A stretch of 20,492 nucleotides of DNA from CAYUNE01 sp964446115 (GTDB lineage Bacteria > Desulfobacterota > Desulfobulbia > Desulfobulbales > Desulfobulbaceae), in assembly GCA_964446115.1 (NCBI GenBank), contig CAYUNE010000006.1, forward strand, positions 1 to 20,492, written 5' to 3'. The number at the start of each line of letters is the position of its first letter. The first letter of the stretch is position 1. The notes under the pieces are model-generated. The model saw only the letters and a program-made list of their open reading frames with translations, was not told where the DNA came from and made no database searches. Positions 8,074 to 14,186 of the stretch are shown in pieces. A program made the position numbers and the translations under genes.

Positions 8074-9216
8074 ATGCAATTAAATAAGTTTTCTCGGAAT
8101 TTGCAAGACAAGCCTCAGGGGCAAGAAGAGCCGGCGACCACCCCCGCAGGCCGGCGGCCCAATGCCGTACAGTCCTGGTATTTTCTCTTCGTCTTTCTGG
8201 CCGCCATCCTGCTGCTGGCCCGCGTACTCTGGCCGTTCTGGGCCATCCTCATCCTCTCGCTCCTGCTCACCGGAATCTTTTATCCTTTCTACGCCTTTTT
8301 AAAGAGGGCCCTGCCGCCCTGGCTCTCCTCGCTGGCCACCTGCTTTCTCATCGTGCTGCTGGTCTACATCCCGCTCTTCTTCTGCATCGTCACACTCTCC
8401 AGCGAGGCCTTCAACCTCTACCAGTTGGCGCGGGACAGCAACGTGCCCCTCATGCTGCAACACTTTTTGCAGAATAATACAATGGTGCGGCAGGCACAAG
8501 ATATACTGGCCGGCTACGGTATCAATTTCGAACCGTCCCAGGCAATCGGCGTTCTCTCGGAAATGGGAACCAAGGCCGGTCTCTTCCTCTACAGCAAGGC
8601 CAGTACCTGGGCCGCCAATATCATGAACTTCGTCGCCCAGTTCTTTATCATGATCATATCGATCTTCTTCCTGCTCATCGACCGGGACAAGCTCACCATC
8701 TTCATCAGAAGACTTTCACCTCTTCCCGAAAGCCAGGACGAACTCCTCATCCAAAAATTTCAGGAAATTGCCGGAGTGGTGCTCATCGGCAACGGCATCA
8801 GCGGTCTCTTTCAGGGCACCATGGCCGGACTGCTCTTTGCGGTCATGGGGCTCAAATCTCCGGTTCTCTGGGGCGGAGTCATGGCCATTCTCGCCTTTCT
8901 TCCCATCTTCGGTATCGGCCTCATTCTCATTCCCACCTCTCTTTTCCTCTTCTTCGGCGGCCATACCACCCAGGCCGTCATTGTCTTTGTCTTTTATCTC
9001 TGCCTCTCCTTTTCAGTGGAATACCTGGTGAAACCCAAACTGGTCAGCAGCCAGGTGGAGATGCACACCTTGCTGGTTTTTCTGGCGATCATCGGCGGCA
9101 TGAGCGTTTTCGGCGTCCTGGGAATCATTTACGGGCCCCTGGCGGTGACCGCCTTTCTCACCCTTTCGGAGATCTACTGCAAGGAGTATCACCCCTATCT
9201 CGAACGCGGAGAGTAA
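8074..9216 (+). CDS. AI-2E/PerM-family membrane protein
   Basis: This 380-residue inner-membrane protein has the layout of the AI-2E family transporters (UPF0118, also called PerM). A polar N-terminus (1-33) is followed by two paired helices (about 35-75), helices at about 85-107 and 183-203, a conserved GNGISGLFQGTMAGLLFAVMG region (about 239-260), and C-terminal helices to about 365. It carries the family's FLPIFG and EYLVKPKLVS motifs. Members have been linked to AI-2 export or Na+/H+ antiport; the substrate here is unknown. The start at 8074 has no strong ribosome-binding site. It stands alone, divergent from ilvE, and faces a shared terminator-like hairpin. Confidence 0.88.
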   Translation: MQLNKFSRNLQDKPQGQEEPATTPAGRRPNAVQSWYFLFVFLAAILLLARVLWPFWAILILSLLLTGIFYPFYAFLKRALPPWLSSLATCFLIVLLVYIPLFFCIVTLSSEAFNLYQLARDSNVPLMLQHFLQNNTMVRQAQDILAGYGINFEPSQAIGVLSEMGTKAGLFLYSKASTWAANIMNFVAQFFIMIISIFFLLIDRDKLTIFIRRLSPLPESQDELLIQKFQEIAGVVLIGNGISGLFQGTMAGLLFAVMGLKSPVLWGGVMAILAFLPIFGIGLILIPTSLFLFFGGHTTQAVIVFVFYLCLSFSVEYLVKPKLVSSQVEMHTLLVFLAIIGGMSVFGVLGIIYGPLAVTAFLTLSEIYCKEYHPYLERGE

Positions 9217-9243
9217 CACCGATCACCGGGACGGACAAATCGG

Positions 9244-9268
9244 GGACCCATTGCGCGGACCCATTGCG
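9244..9268 (+). repeat. Tandem 12-bp direct repeat
   Basis: GGACCCATTGCG occurs at 9244-9255 and again at 9257-9268, one base apart, between the membrane-protein stop and the terminator hairpin. It is a short local duplication with no visible function. Confidence 0.6.
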
Positions 9269-9320
9269 GGGTTCTCCAGCAAAGTACGTCTTTCGAAAAA
9301 AAAAATGGGGATGCAAACGG

Positions 9321-9354
9321 AAACGGCGGTCACCGTGGATGGTGACCGCCGTTT
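9321..9354. terminator. Bidirectional intrinsic terminator between convergent genes
   Basis: A perfect 14-bp stem (AAACGGCGGTCACC at 9321-9334, complement at 9341-9354) with a 6-nt loop lies between the plus-strand membrane protein (stop at 9216) and the minus-strand PEP-CTERM gene (stop at 9383). T-rich flanks are short in both directions (TTTT on plus, GTTTCCGTTTG on minus), so termination is likely but not textbook. Confidence 0.75.
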
Positions 9355-9382
9355 TGGCTGGAGAGCCGGAGGAGGAGTATAT

Positions 9383-10258
9383 CTAGAGGTTGAGCTTGAG
9401 TCGCAGGCCGCCGGCCAGGCCTATGAGACCACAACCGAAGAGAAAGAGGGTTGCCGGTTCCGGAACCGGAACCGATGGATCGGGCGACGGCGGCGTGACG
9501 ACCGGAGGAGGTGAGGGTGGAGGTTGAGGATGCTGTCCCGGGAAAGATCCGGCGCCGACCTGCTCCAGGCCTCCGGAAAGCGAAGTGACATCGAGCATGG
9601 CGGTTGTGACGATATCGGCAAAACCGTCGGCGGAGGAGAAATCGGCGCTGCCGGAACCCCAGTTACCGATACCGATGATCCGGTAGATACTGATGGAACT
9701 CCCCACATCGGCAGCGGTGAAATCATAATCAAAGGAAAACGTATTGCCGGCTGCATCGTGATCATATCCGGTAATATATCGATATTCCTGATAACTCATG
9801 TTGCTCCCGTAATCCGTGACCTCATATTCACTGTAGGATCCAAAGGTGCCGACAGTGTCGCGGCCGCCGATATCCAGGATACTTTCCCAGGAAAAGGCAA
9901 TGGAAGCAGGACCCGGCGCGGTGATCAGAAACTCCGTCTCGGCCGCCGACCAGGTATAGAAAGAGTCATGGTAATCGGCATCCCAATGGAGATTGGCATC
10001 GGCATCCAGGTGCCACCAGTCGGCATGCGATAGAACCGTGCCGTTATTCCGGCCGCCGGCGGTCAGGGAAACGGAGGTGGATGGAGCGGCAGCGGTTTCG
10101 ATCTGGTGGAGGCCGTCCGGCGGGGTGGTACCGGAAAAGATAATCGCTCCCTCGGACTGAGAGAACGGCGCGGCCTGGGTGACTGTTGCACTACCGACCA
10201 GACCGATACCCACTGCAGCGGCAAAAAATGAAAAAAGGGTATCGATTGTATTGGACAT
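9383..10258 (-). CDS. PEP-CTERM sorting-domain secreted protein
   Basis: The 291-residue protein has a signal peptide (hydrophobic stretch about 8-26, likely cleavage after A29/A30 in TQAAP) and a beta-rich Gly/Ser/Asp/Tyr-rich body (about 40-235). A Pro-rich linker precedes the C-terminal sorting signal: PEP at 266-268, a hydrophobic helix LFGCGLIGLAGG, then basic residues. PEP-CTERM proteins are processed by exosortase and sent to the cell surface or exopolysaccharide matrix. The frame is open further upstream, but ATG at 10258 is chosen because GGAGGAG sits 6-7 nt before it. No exosortase gene is nearby. The function of the body is unknown. Confidence 0.9.
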   Translation of the reverse strand: MSNTIDTLFSFFAAAVGIGLVGSATVTQAAPFSQSEGAIIFSGTTPPDGLHQIETAAAPSTSVSLTAGGRNNGTVLSHADWWHLDADANLHWDADYHDSFYTWSAAETEFLITAPGPASIAFSWESILDIGGRDTVGTFGSYSEYEVTDYGSNMSYQEYRYITGYDHDAAGNTFSFDYDFTAADVGSSISIYRIIGIGNWGSGSADFSSADGFADIVTTAMLDVTSLSGGLEQVGAGSFPGQHPQPPPSPPPVVTPPSPDPSVPVPEPATLFLFGCGLIGLAGGLRLKLNL

Positions 10259-10294
10259 TTCTCTCTCCTCCATCTTTTGCTTTGTCCACATCAA

Positions 10295-10679
10295 TCTCTC
10301 TCTGTATCAATAGTACGACACAAATCAACAGCCAGTCAACGGGTGATTACACTCCTTAAATTTTCAAGAAATCTGTGTTATTTTAATTAATTATATAATT
10401 CATCCCTGCGGAAGGAGTAAGAAAGGGCAAAGAGAAGAAAACAGGAGCGAAAAGAAAAAATCGGATTTTTCTTCTGATTTTCGGAGAAATGGACAAGGTT
10501 TTCCAGGTGTCGATAATTCAGTGAAAAATTTTCATTTTTCAGAAAAAACTTGACACAGGGAAAATATCTGTTCCAGGGGGTGAATTCCAGCCGAAATCCA
10601 GGTTCGCAATTTCTGGATGTGCGGCTCCAAGGGTGATACATCAAGCCGCACCGAGACGGGCCGCAAGGTGACGGCGGGT
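10295..10679. other. AT-rich 385-bp intergenic region
   Basis: Apart from the promoter candidate at 10310-10339 I see no gene. The stretch 10361-10570 is markedly AT- and purine-rich compared with its neighbours. A short inverted repeat GCGGCT/AGCCGC (from 10621) follows the end of the small membrane-protein gene but has no T-tract. An open frame crossing 10387-11040 on the minus strand has no family features and overlaps the real gene, so it is not called. Confidence 0.6.
10310..10339 (-). promoter_or_regulatory. Putative promoter of the PEP-CTERM gene
   Basis: Minus strand: TTGACT (-35, 10334-10339), an 18-bp spacer, and TACTAT (-10, 10310-10315), about 50 bp upstream of the ATG. It is a fair match to the sigma-70 pattern with no other support. 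Confidence 0.4.
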
Positions 10680-11282
10680 CTAATCGAACAGATCCGCCCG
10701 GCGAAAGCAGTTCAGCGCCAATGCCCGGCGGACGAGGGAGTGGGTCTCTGCATGGATATCCACATAACGCCGGTGTTTTCTTTCGTGATTCTTCATGGTT
10801 TTGAAATAAAACCGGAAGGCCCAGATGATGACCAGCAGATAGGCGCCGAAAATGAGGTAGGGGCGGGTATGGTAAACATTGGTGAACAATCCGAAATAGT
10901 TGTGGATTGCGAAGATGAGAAAAACAGCGAGGCTGCCGATCCAGATGGAATAGGCGCTCTCGCCGGCGCTGCTGCCGTATTTTTCCAGGGCCCGCAAGCG
11001 GTCGGCATTGGCGTTGATCCGCCTTTTCAGCTCCCGACACTCCCGGCTGTCAGCCTCACTGATACTCAGTTCCTTGAGCTGAATATTTGAGATATCGCTT
11101 TCCCGGTTGATGCGGCGATAAGTATCCAGGTAGTCTTGGCTTTTGACCGGATCCTGCAGCAGTTCACGGATCTCCTCCACCGAAAGATCCCGACCGCCCG
11201 CCTCTTCCCTCATCTTGTCGTAGATGGGGGAGAACAGTCCGTCGGATCGGATTTGGGCGGCGGCTTTTTGCAGGTTGATCAT
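10680..11282 (-). CDS. Hypothetical two-helix membrane protein
   Basis: I do not recognise this 200-residue protein. The N-terminal half is charged and probably helical (about 33-100, with Glu/Arg/Leu-rich stretches such as CRELKRRINANADRLRALEK). Two membrane helices follow, about 110-132 (AYSIWIGSLAVFLIFAIHNY) and about 142-161 (YLIFGAYLLVIIWAFRFYF), then a basic tail. It resembles the general layout of 2TM-domain proteins. It lies 71 nt downstream of the oxidase subunit I gene on the same strand, separated by a strong hairpin, so it may be a distal, attenuated member of that unit. The start at 11282 lacks a good ribosome-binding site. Confidence 0.65.
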   Translation of the reverse strand: MINLQKAAAQIRSDGLFSPIYDKMREEAGGRDLSVEEIRELLQDPVKSQDYLDTYRRINRESDISNIQLKELSISEADSRECRELKRRINANADRLRALEKYGSSAGESAYSIWIGSLAVFLIFAIHNYFGLFTNVYHTRPYLIFGAYLLVIIWAFRFYFKTMKNHERKHRRYVDIHAETHSLVRRALALNCFRRADLFD

Positions 11283-11302
11283 GGATGGAGTCCGGCAAGA
11301 AA

Positions 11303-11339
11303 CGGCGCCGGCGGGGACGGGATGCCCCCGCCGGCGCCG
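11303..11339 (-). terminator. Strong GC hairpin after oxidase subunit I
   Basis: A perfect 14-bp stem (CGGCGCCGGCGGGG at 11303-11316, complement at 11326-11339) with a 9-nt loop lies between the subunit I stop and the downstream small membrane-protein gene. On the minus strand only GTTTCTT follows, so it may be a partial terminator or an mRNA-stabilising hairpin. Confidence 0.6.
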
Positions 11340-11353
11340 CTGAAGGAGGGCGA

Positions 11354-12991
11354 TTATGCTTCAGGCAGGGCGTCGTTGGTGTCGAGCTTGGCCGGCAGAT
11401 AGATGCCGATGAGGCCTCGCAGACCGACACTCAGAACAATGTTGACGATGAAGACGATCCAGGACAGCAGCAGCAGGGAGCCGAAAATCGCCGCCAGGAT
11501 CATGAGCGTATTATATTCACCGTTTTCATAGAGGGTGCGCCTGAGCATGCCGTTGACACCGGCCATACCCATGAAGGCACCCATACCGATACCACCGACC
11601 AGATGGGCCCAGAAGTGAAAGTTGGCCATTTTCTGGCTAAAGAGCTTGCCGCCGTTGGTCAGGATGGGAAAGAGAATGTAAACAGCAGAGTAAAGGGTCA
11701 TGGTCAGTCCCACCAGGACGGCCACGTGAACATGGGGTCCGATGATCCACTGGGTGTTGTGCAGGACCCTGTTGAGACCCAGGTCGGCCTGCATGATACC
11801 GGCGGGGACCGCCAGGGCAAAGCCGAGCATACCACCGAGCAGGAATTTGAGCTCGTTGGTGAACTTCAGAGGCCGGGCCCGCCAGAGGGTCATGAGGGTG
11901 ATGAAGACGGCAATTCCCTGGGTCACCAGCTCAAAAGCGGTGACCATTTCACCGGAGGTGATCTTCATCATGTTGGGCTGTCCCTGGTCGGAGAGCAGGT
12001 GATGGGACCAGACTGCCCAGGAGACGATCAGCTCGATGAGGAGAGCGGCCCGGGCCACGTTCTGCATAAAGAGATCCTTGCCGGTAATCAGCATGGCGAG
12101 CAGGTACCAGGCACCGGCAACATAGATGAGCACCAGTCCGTCGGCGATGAGATCAAGTCCCCACCAAAACCAGTTCTTGTAATATAGGGCGTTGATGGCG
12201 CTGGGATCCAGGGGTGATCCTGCCATGTGAAAGATGATGTAGACGAGGATGAGGACACCGCAGCTCAGAATGACCAGGGCATCCAGGAAGGTGTCGATGG
12301 TACCGCGGAAAATGGCGACCACCGGCAGGGAAACGGCCGGTTCCTTGGAATAGGGTTCCTTGCCGCGTACCTTGTTGAGGAGATTGAACAGCCCGTCGAT
12401 ACCGAAGCCGGAGATCAAAAGCGGTTTCACCGGCCGTTTCTCGTGGCCCGGTTCGGTGTAGAAGACCGTGGCGAAAATGTTGAAGATGAAGACCAGGGTA
12501 CCCACCATGATCAGGGCGACGCCGAGGATGAAGAGAAAACCGCCGATGGGCGCGAACTGGTCCATATCAACCGGCAGCGGCCAGTACAGAGTATAGAGAG
12601 GTGCGTAGCTGTACAGAAAGCAGGCCAGCCAGGAAAAGAGAGTGCCGAGGAAGATGAGAATCCAGGTGGCATTGGCCAGCTTGATACTGTACACCGGTTT
12701 TTTCATCAGGAAGGGCACCAGGAAAATAAAGGCCCCGAACACCACCATGTAGGTCGATCCGAAGATAGCGACAATGGGATGGGCGGTCATGATTGAAAAA
12801 AAGTGCGAGTTATCCAGCATGGGCAACGGATTGACATGATGAGCCCGCATCATCATTCCCTCGATGGCGGCAACCCCGTACCACAATAAGCCGATAACAA
12901 CCGTTCTGAGCGATACCTTCTGCAGCGGGGTCATGCTTTGATGCTTGAAGGCCCCCTGCTCTCCCTTGATTAACGTTTCAAAAAAACTCAT
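11354..12991 (-). CDS. Non-canonical heme-copper oxidase subunit I (putative NO reductase-like)
   Basis: This 545-residue protein has about 12 membrane helices and clear heme-copper oxidase features. They are a helix-2 low-spin heme histidine (H71 in MTAHPIVAIFG), a helix-7 His-His pair (H330-H331 in WAVWSHHLLSDQG), and helix-10 H420-x-H422 in HNTQWIIGPHVHVAV, which aligns with the canonical LHDTYYVVAHFH. In helix 6, where A/B-type oxidases have HPEVY and cNOR has HLWVE, this protein has D280-L-I-A-D284 (NWFWWGLDLIADG). So the third CuB histidine is aspartate and the cross-linked tyrosine is absent. This fits reported alternative NO-reductase families better than O2 reductases, but activity is inferred. 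The ATG follows AAAGGAG; subunit II is 41 nt upstream. Confidence 0.85.
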   Translation of the reverse strand: MSFFETLIKGEQGAFKHQSMTPLQKVSLRTVVIGLLWYGVAAIEGMMMRAHHVNPLPMLDNSHFFSIMTAHPIVAIFGSTYMVVFGAFIFLVPFLMKKPVYSIKLANATWILIFLGTLFSWLACFLYSYAPLYTLYWPLPVDMDQFAPIGGFLFILGVALIMVGTLVFIFNIFATVFYTEPGHEKRPVKPLLISGFGIDGLFNLLNKVRGKEPYSKEPAVSLPVVAIFRGTIDTFLDALVILSCGVLILVYIIFHMAGSPLDPSAINALYYKNWFWWGLDLIADGLVLIYVAGAWYLLAMLITGKDLFMQNVARAALLIELIVSWAVWSHHLLSDQGQPNMMKITSGEMVTAFELVTQGIAVFITLMTLWRARPLKFTNELKFLLGGMLGFALAVPAGIMQADLGLNRVLHNTQWIIGPHVHVAVLVGLTMTLYSAVYILFPILTNGGKLFSQKMANFHFWAHLVGGIGMGAFMGMAGVNGMLRRTLYENGEYNTLMILAAIFGSLLLLSWIVFIVNIVLSVGLRGLIGIYLPAKLDTNDALPEA

Positions 12992-13032
12992 GATAACTCC
13001 TTTAGACGTTGTTTCAGTTCAATGTGTTGACC

Positions 13033-13584
13033 TTACTTGCATCCCTGGACTTCAACGGCATCGATCAGCGGTTTCACGCCGTCGGGGCCCGAATACTCCG
13101 TTGACCTGATGGTATAGACTTCGTTTTTGCCGAACTGCCAGAGGACGTCGTTTTTGCTCCCGGGGACAACCTGCATCTGAAAAACCATGGAGCTGTCTTT
13201 TCTGAAAAGGCCGAAACCGTAGGTCAGATCTTTTGAATCAACGTTGAAGAGAACCTTGTCGTTGCAGTTGATGATCAACTTGTCGGCGGGCAGGATAAAC
13301 TTATGATCCTCCATCGTGATATTGAAGGTTTTGTCAGGGGTGATGTCCGCTCTTTTCAGGTCCATCTCCACCCATGGAATCTTGTTGAAGGTGAGGATAT
13401 GGATGGTCACGCCGATGATGACCAGCAAGGCGATATAACCGTAGAACGGAAGCCTGATGATTCCCTTCGGTTTTGTTTCAGCTGTCAGACTGTAGGCAAA
13501 CCAGCCGAACAGCGACATGATGGTCAGTGTGTAAATGGTATACACCACCTTCACCATACCCAGTACTGCTATTGAATCCGTCAT
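13033..13584 (-). CDS. Cupredoxin-fold oxidase subunit II lacking CuA
   Basis: This 183-residue protein has two N-terminal membrane helices (about 12-34 and 48-66) and a periplasmic cupredoxin domain (about 85-180). It aligns with cytochrome oxidase subunit II: SKDLTYGFGLF stands where SKDVIHSFFVP is usual, and QVVPGSKNDVLWQF where AVPGRINQTWF is usual. Every CuA ligand is changed: H to Y122, both Cys of CxExC to S161 and S165 (STEYS), the second His to G169 and Met to P172. It therefore cannot hold a normal CuA centre and is probably structural, or takes electrons by another route. It is the first gene of the unit; ATG at 13584 follows GGGAGGG. Confidence 0.85.
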   Translation of the reverse strand: MTDSIAVLGMVKVVYTIYTLTIMSLFGWFAYSLTAETKPKGIIRLPFYGYIALLVIIGVTIHILTFNKIPWVEMDLKRADITPDKTFNITMEDHKFILPADKLIINCNDKVLFNVDSKDLTYGFGLFRKDSSMVFQMQVVPGSKNDVLWQFGKNEVYTIRSTEYSGPDGVKPLIDAVEVQGCK

Positions 13585-13692
13585 TGAGTCCCTCCCATAG
13601 TTGAATTATGTCAATACTGCCTATTACATCTCTGTGGAATCGGCGGTGAAGACAACAGCCATATCGAACAACCACCACCCCTGTATATTGCA

Positions 13693-13708
13693 TGCAATTC
13701 ACATTCCA
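13693..13708 (-). promoter_or_regulatory. Sigma-54 (-24/-12) promoter of the oxidase unit
   Basis: Minus strand: TGGAATGTGAATTGCA. The invariant GG and GC are 10 bp apart, and the whole matches the consensus TGGCACG-N4-TTGCW at most positions. Predicted transcription start is near 13682, giving a leader of about 98 nt before subunit II. Enhancer-like repeats lie upstream at a suitable distance. Confidence 0.65.
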
Positions 13709-13743
13709 GCTAAATATTTATTATCACTTTCATCTATTGTTTT

Positions 13744-13791
13744 TATAACCAATTCAAATTTATCATTTTTTGAATTTTTCAGAGGGGTTAT
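13744..13791. repeat. AT-rich nested inverted repeat between promoter and enhancer-like sites
   Basis: AATTCAAA (13751-13758) and TTTGAATT (13769-13776) form an inverted repeat, framed by ATAACC (13745-13750) and GGTTAT (13786-13791). The surrounding 13710-13780 is very AT-rich and so could bend, as intervening DNA at sigma-54 promoters often must. No exact IHF site was found. Confidence 0.4.
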
Positions 13792-13824
13792 GCCATCGTC
13801 CAACAGTAGCGGCAACATACTCCT

Positions 13825-13840
13825 GTTACCCGAAGGTAAC
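13825..13840. promoter_or_regulatory. Enhancer-like 16-bp inverted repeat, site 1
   Basis: GTTACCCGAAGGTAAC is a perfect dyad with 6-bp arms. It shares GTTAC-N6-GTAAC with site 2, exactly 32 bp away (about three helical turns). It lies about 150 bp upstream of the predicted sigma-54 start, a usual place for an activator binding site. Confidence 0.55.
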
Positions 13841-13856
13841 AAAAAACATGAGAAGC

Positions 13857-13872
13857 GTTACAAATCGGTAAC
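13857..13872. promoter_or_regulatory. Enhancer-like 16-bp inverted repeat, site 2
   Basis: GTTACAAATCGGTAAC has the same GTTAC-N6-GTAAC pattern as site 1 with a different middle, so the conserved part is the arms, as expected of a dimeric regulator. It lies about 180 bp upstream of the predicted sigma-54 start. Confidence 0.55.
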
Positions 13873-13973
13873 ACATCCCCCGGCATCCATCATGTCATGC
13901 GGCCGTAACGGGATTGCCCGCCGACCTTTCACCAGTTTTGAAGAAAACGTAATCACTTACTTTACCCAATTAC

Positions 13974-13987
13974 TTGACTCAAGTCAA
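13974..13987. promoter_or_regulatory. CRP/FNR-type dyad TTGAC-N4-GTCAA
   Basis: TTGACTCAAGTCAA is a 14-bp inverted repeat of the type bound by CRP/FNR-family regulators (FNR prefers TTGAT-N4-ATCAA; the TTGAC version is reported for HcpR-type nitrosative-stress regulators in deltaproteobacteria). It lies 200 bp before metY and about 290 bp before the predicted oxidase start, so its target is unclear. Confidence 0.4.
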
Positions 13988-14186
13988 AAATGTTGTTGCC
14001 GTCGGAACAAAGGTCCCGGAAGAGAGGATGACGGAAAGGGCTGACCGCCATTTCCGGCCGGCAGGGAAATCAGCTTAAAAAATTCCTTTTCTTTCGGAAC
14101 AAAAAGCACTACATTGTGGTTGCAACATTGCGAAAAGGTCCACTTCTCATTTTACCATCACATCTAACCGGAGACAGACAAAAACC

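Larger units (their letters stand above)
13585..14186. other. 602-bp divergent regulatory region
   Basis: This region separates the oxidase unit (minus) from the methionine operon (plus). It holds the sigma-54 promoter, the AT-rich repeat, the two 16-bp dyads and the CRP/FNR-type dyad listed separately. A weak hairpin (GCTGA at 14040 pairing with TCAGC at 14070, with TTTCC/GGAAA inside) lies in the metY leader. I see no SAM riboswitch consensus and no convincing sigma-70 promoter for metY. A plus-strand open frame from 13601 has no start signal or family features and is not called. Confidence 0.6.

Noticed and set aside
10387..11040. 217-codon minus-strand open frame
   Set aside because: Overlaps the better-supported 200-residue membrane protein in another frame and has no domain-like features.
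11285..12187. 300-codon plus-strand open frame antisense to oxidase subunit I
   Set aside because: It is extremely rich in Gly, Asp, Glu, Gln and His, as expected from the reverse complement of a membrane protein gene.
13601..14044. 147-codon plus-strand open frame in the regulatory region
   Set aside because: It starts with TTG without a ribosome-binding site, has odd composition, and runs across the promoter and the dyads.
13988..14186. SAM riboswitch before metY
   Set aside because: The leader has only one weak hairpin and none of the conserved SAM-I or SAM-II sequence blocks.
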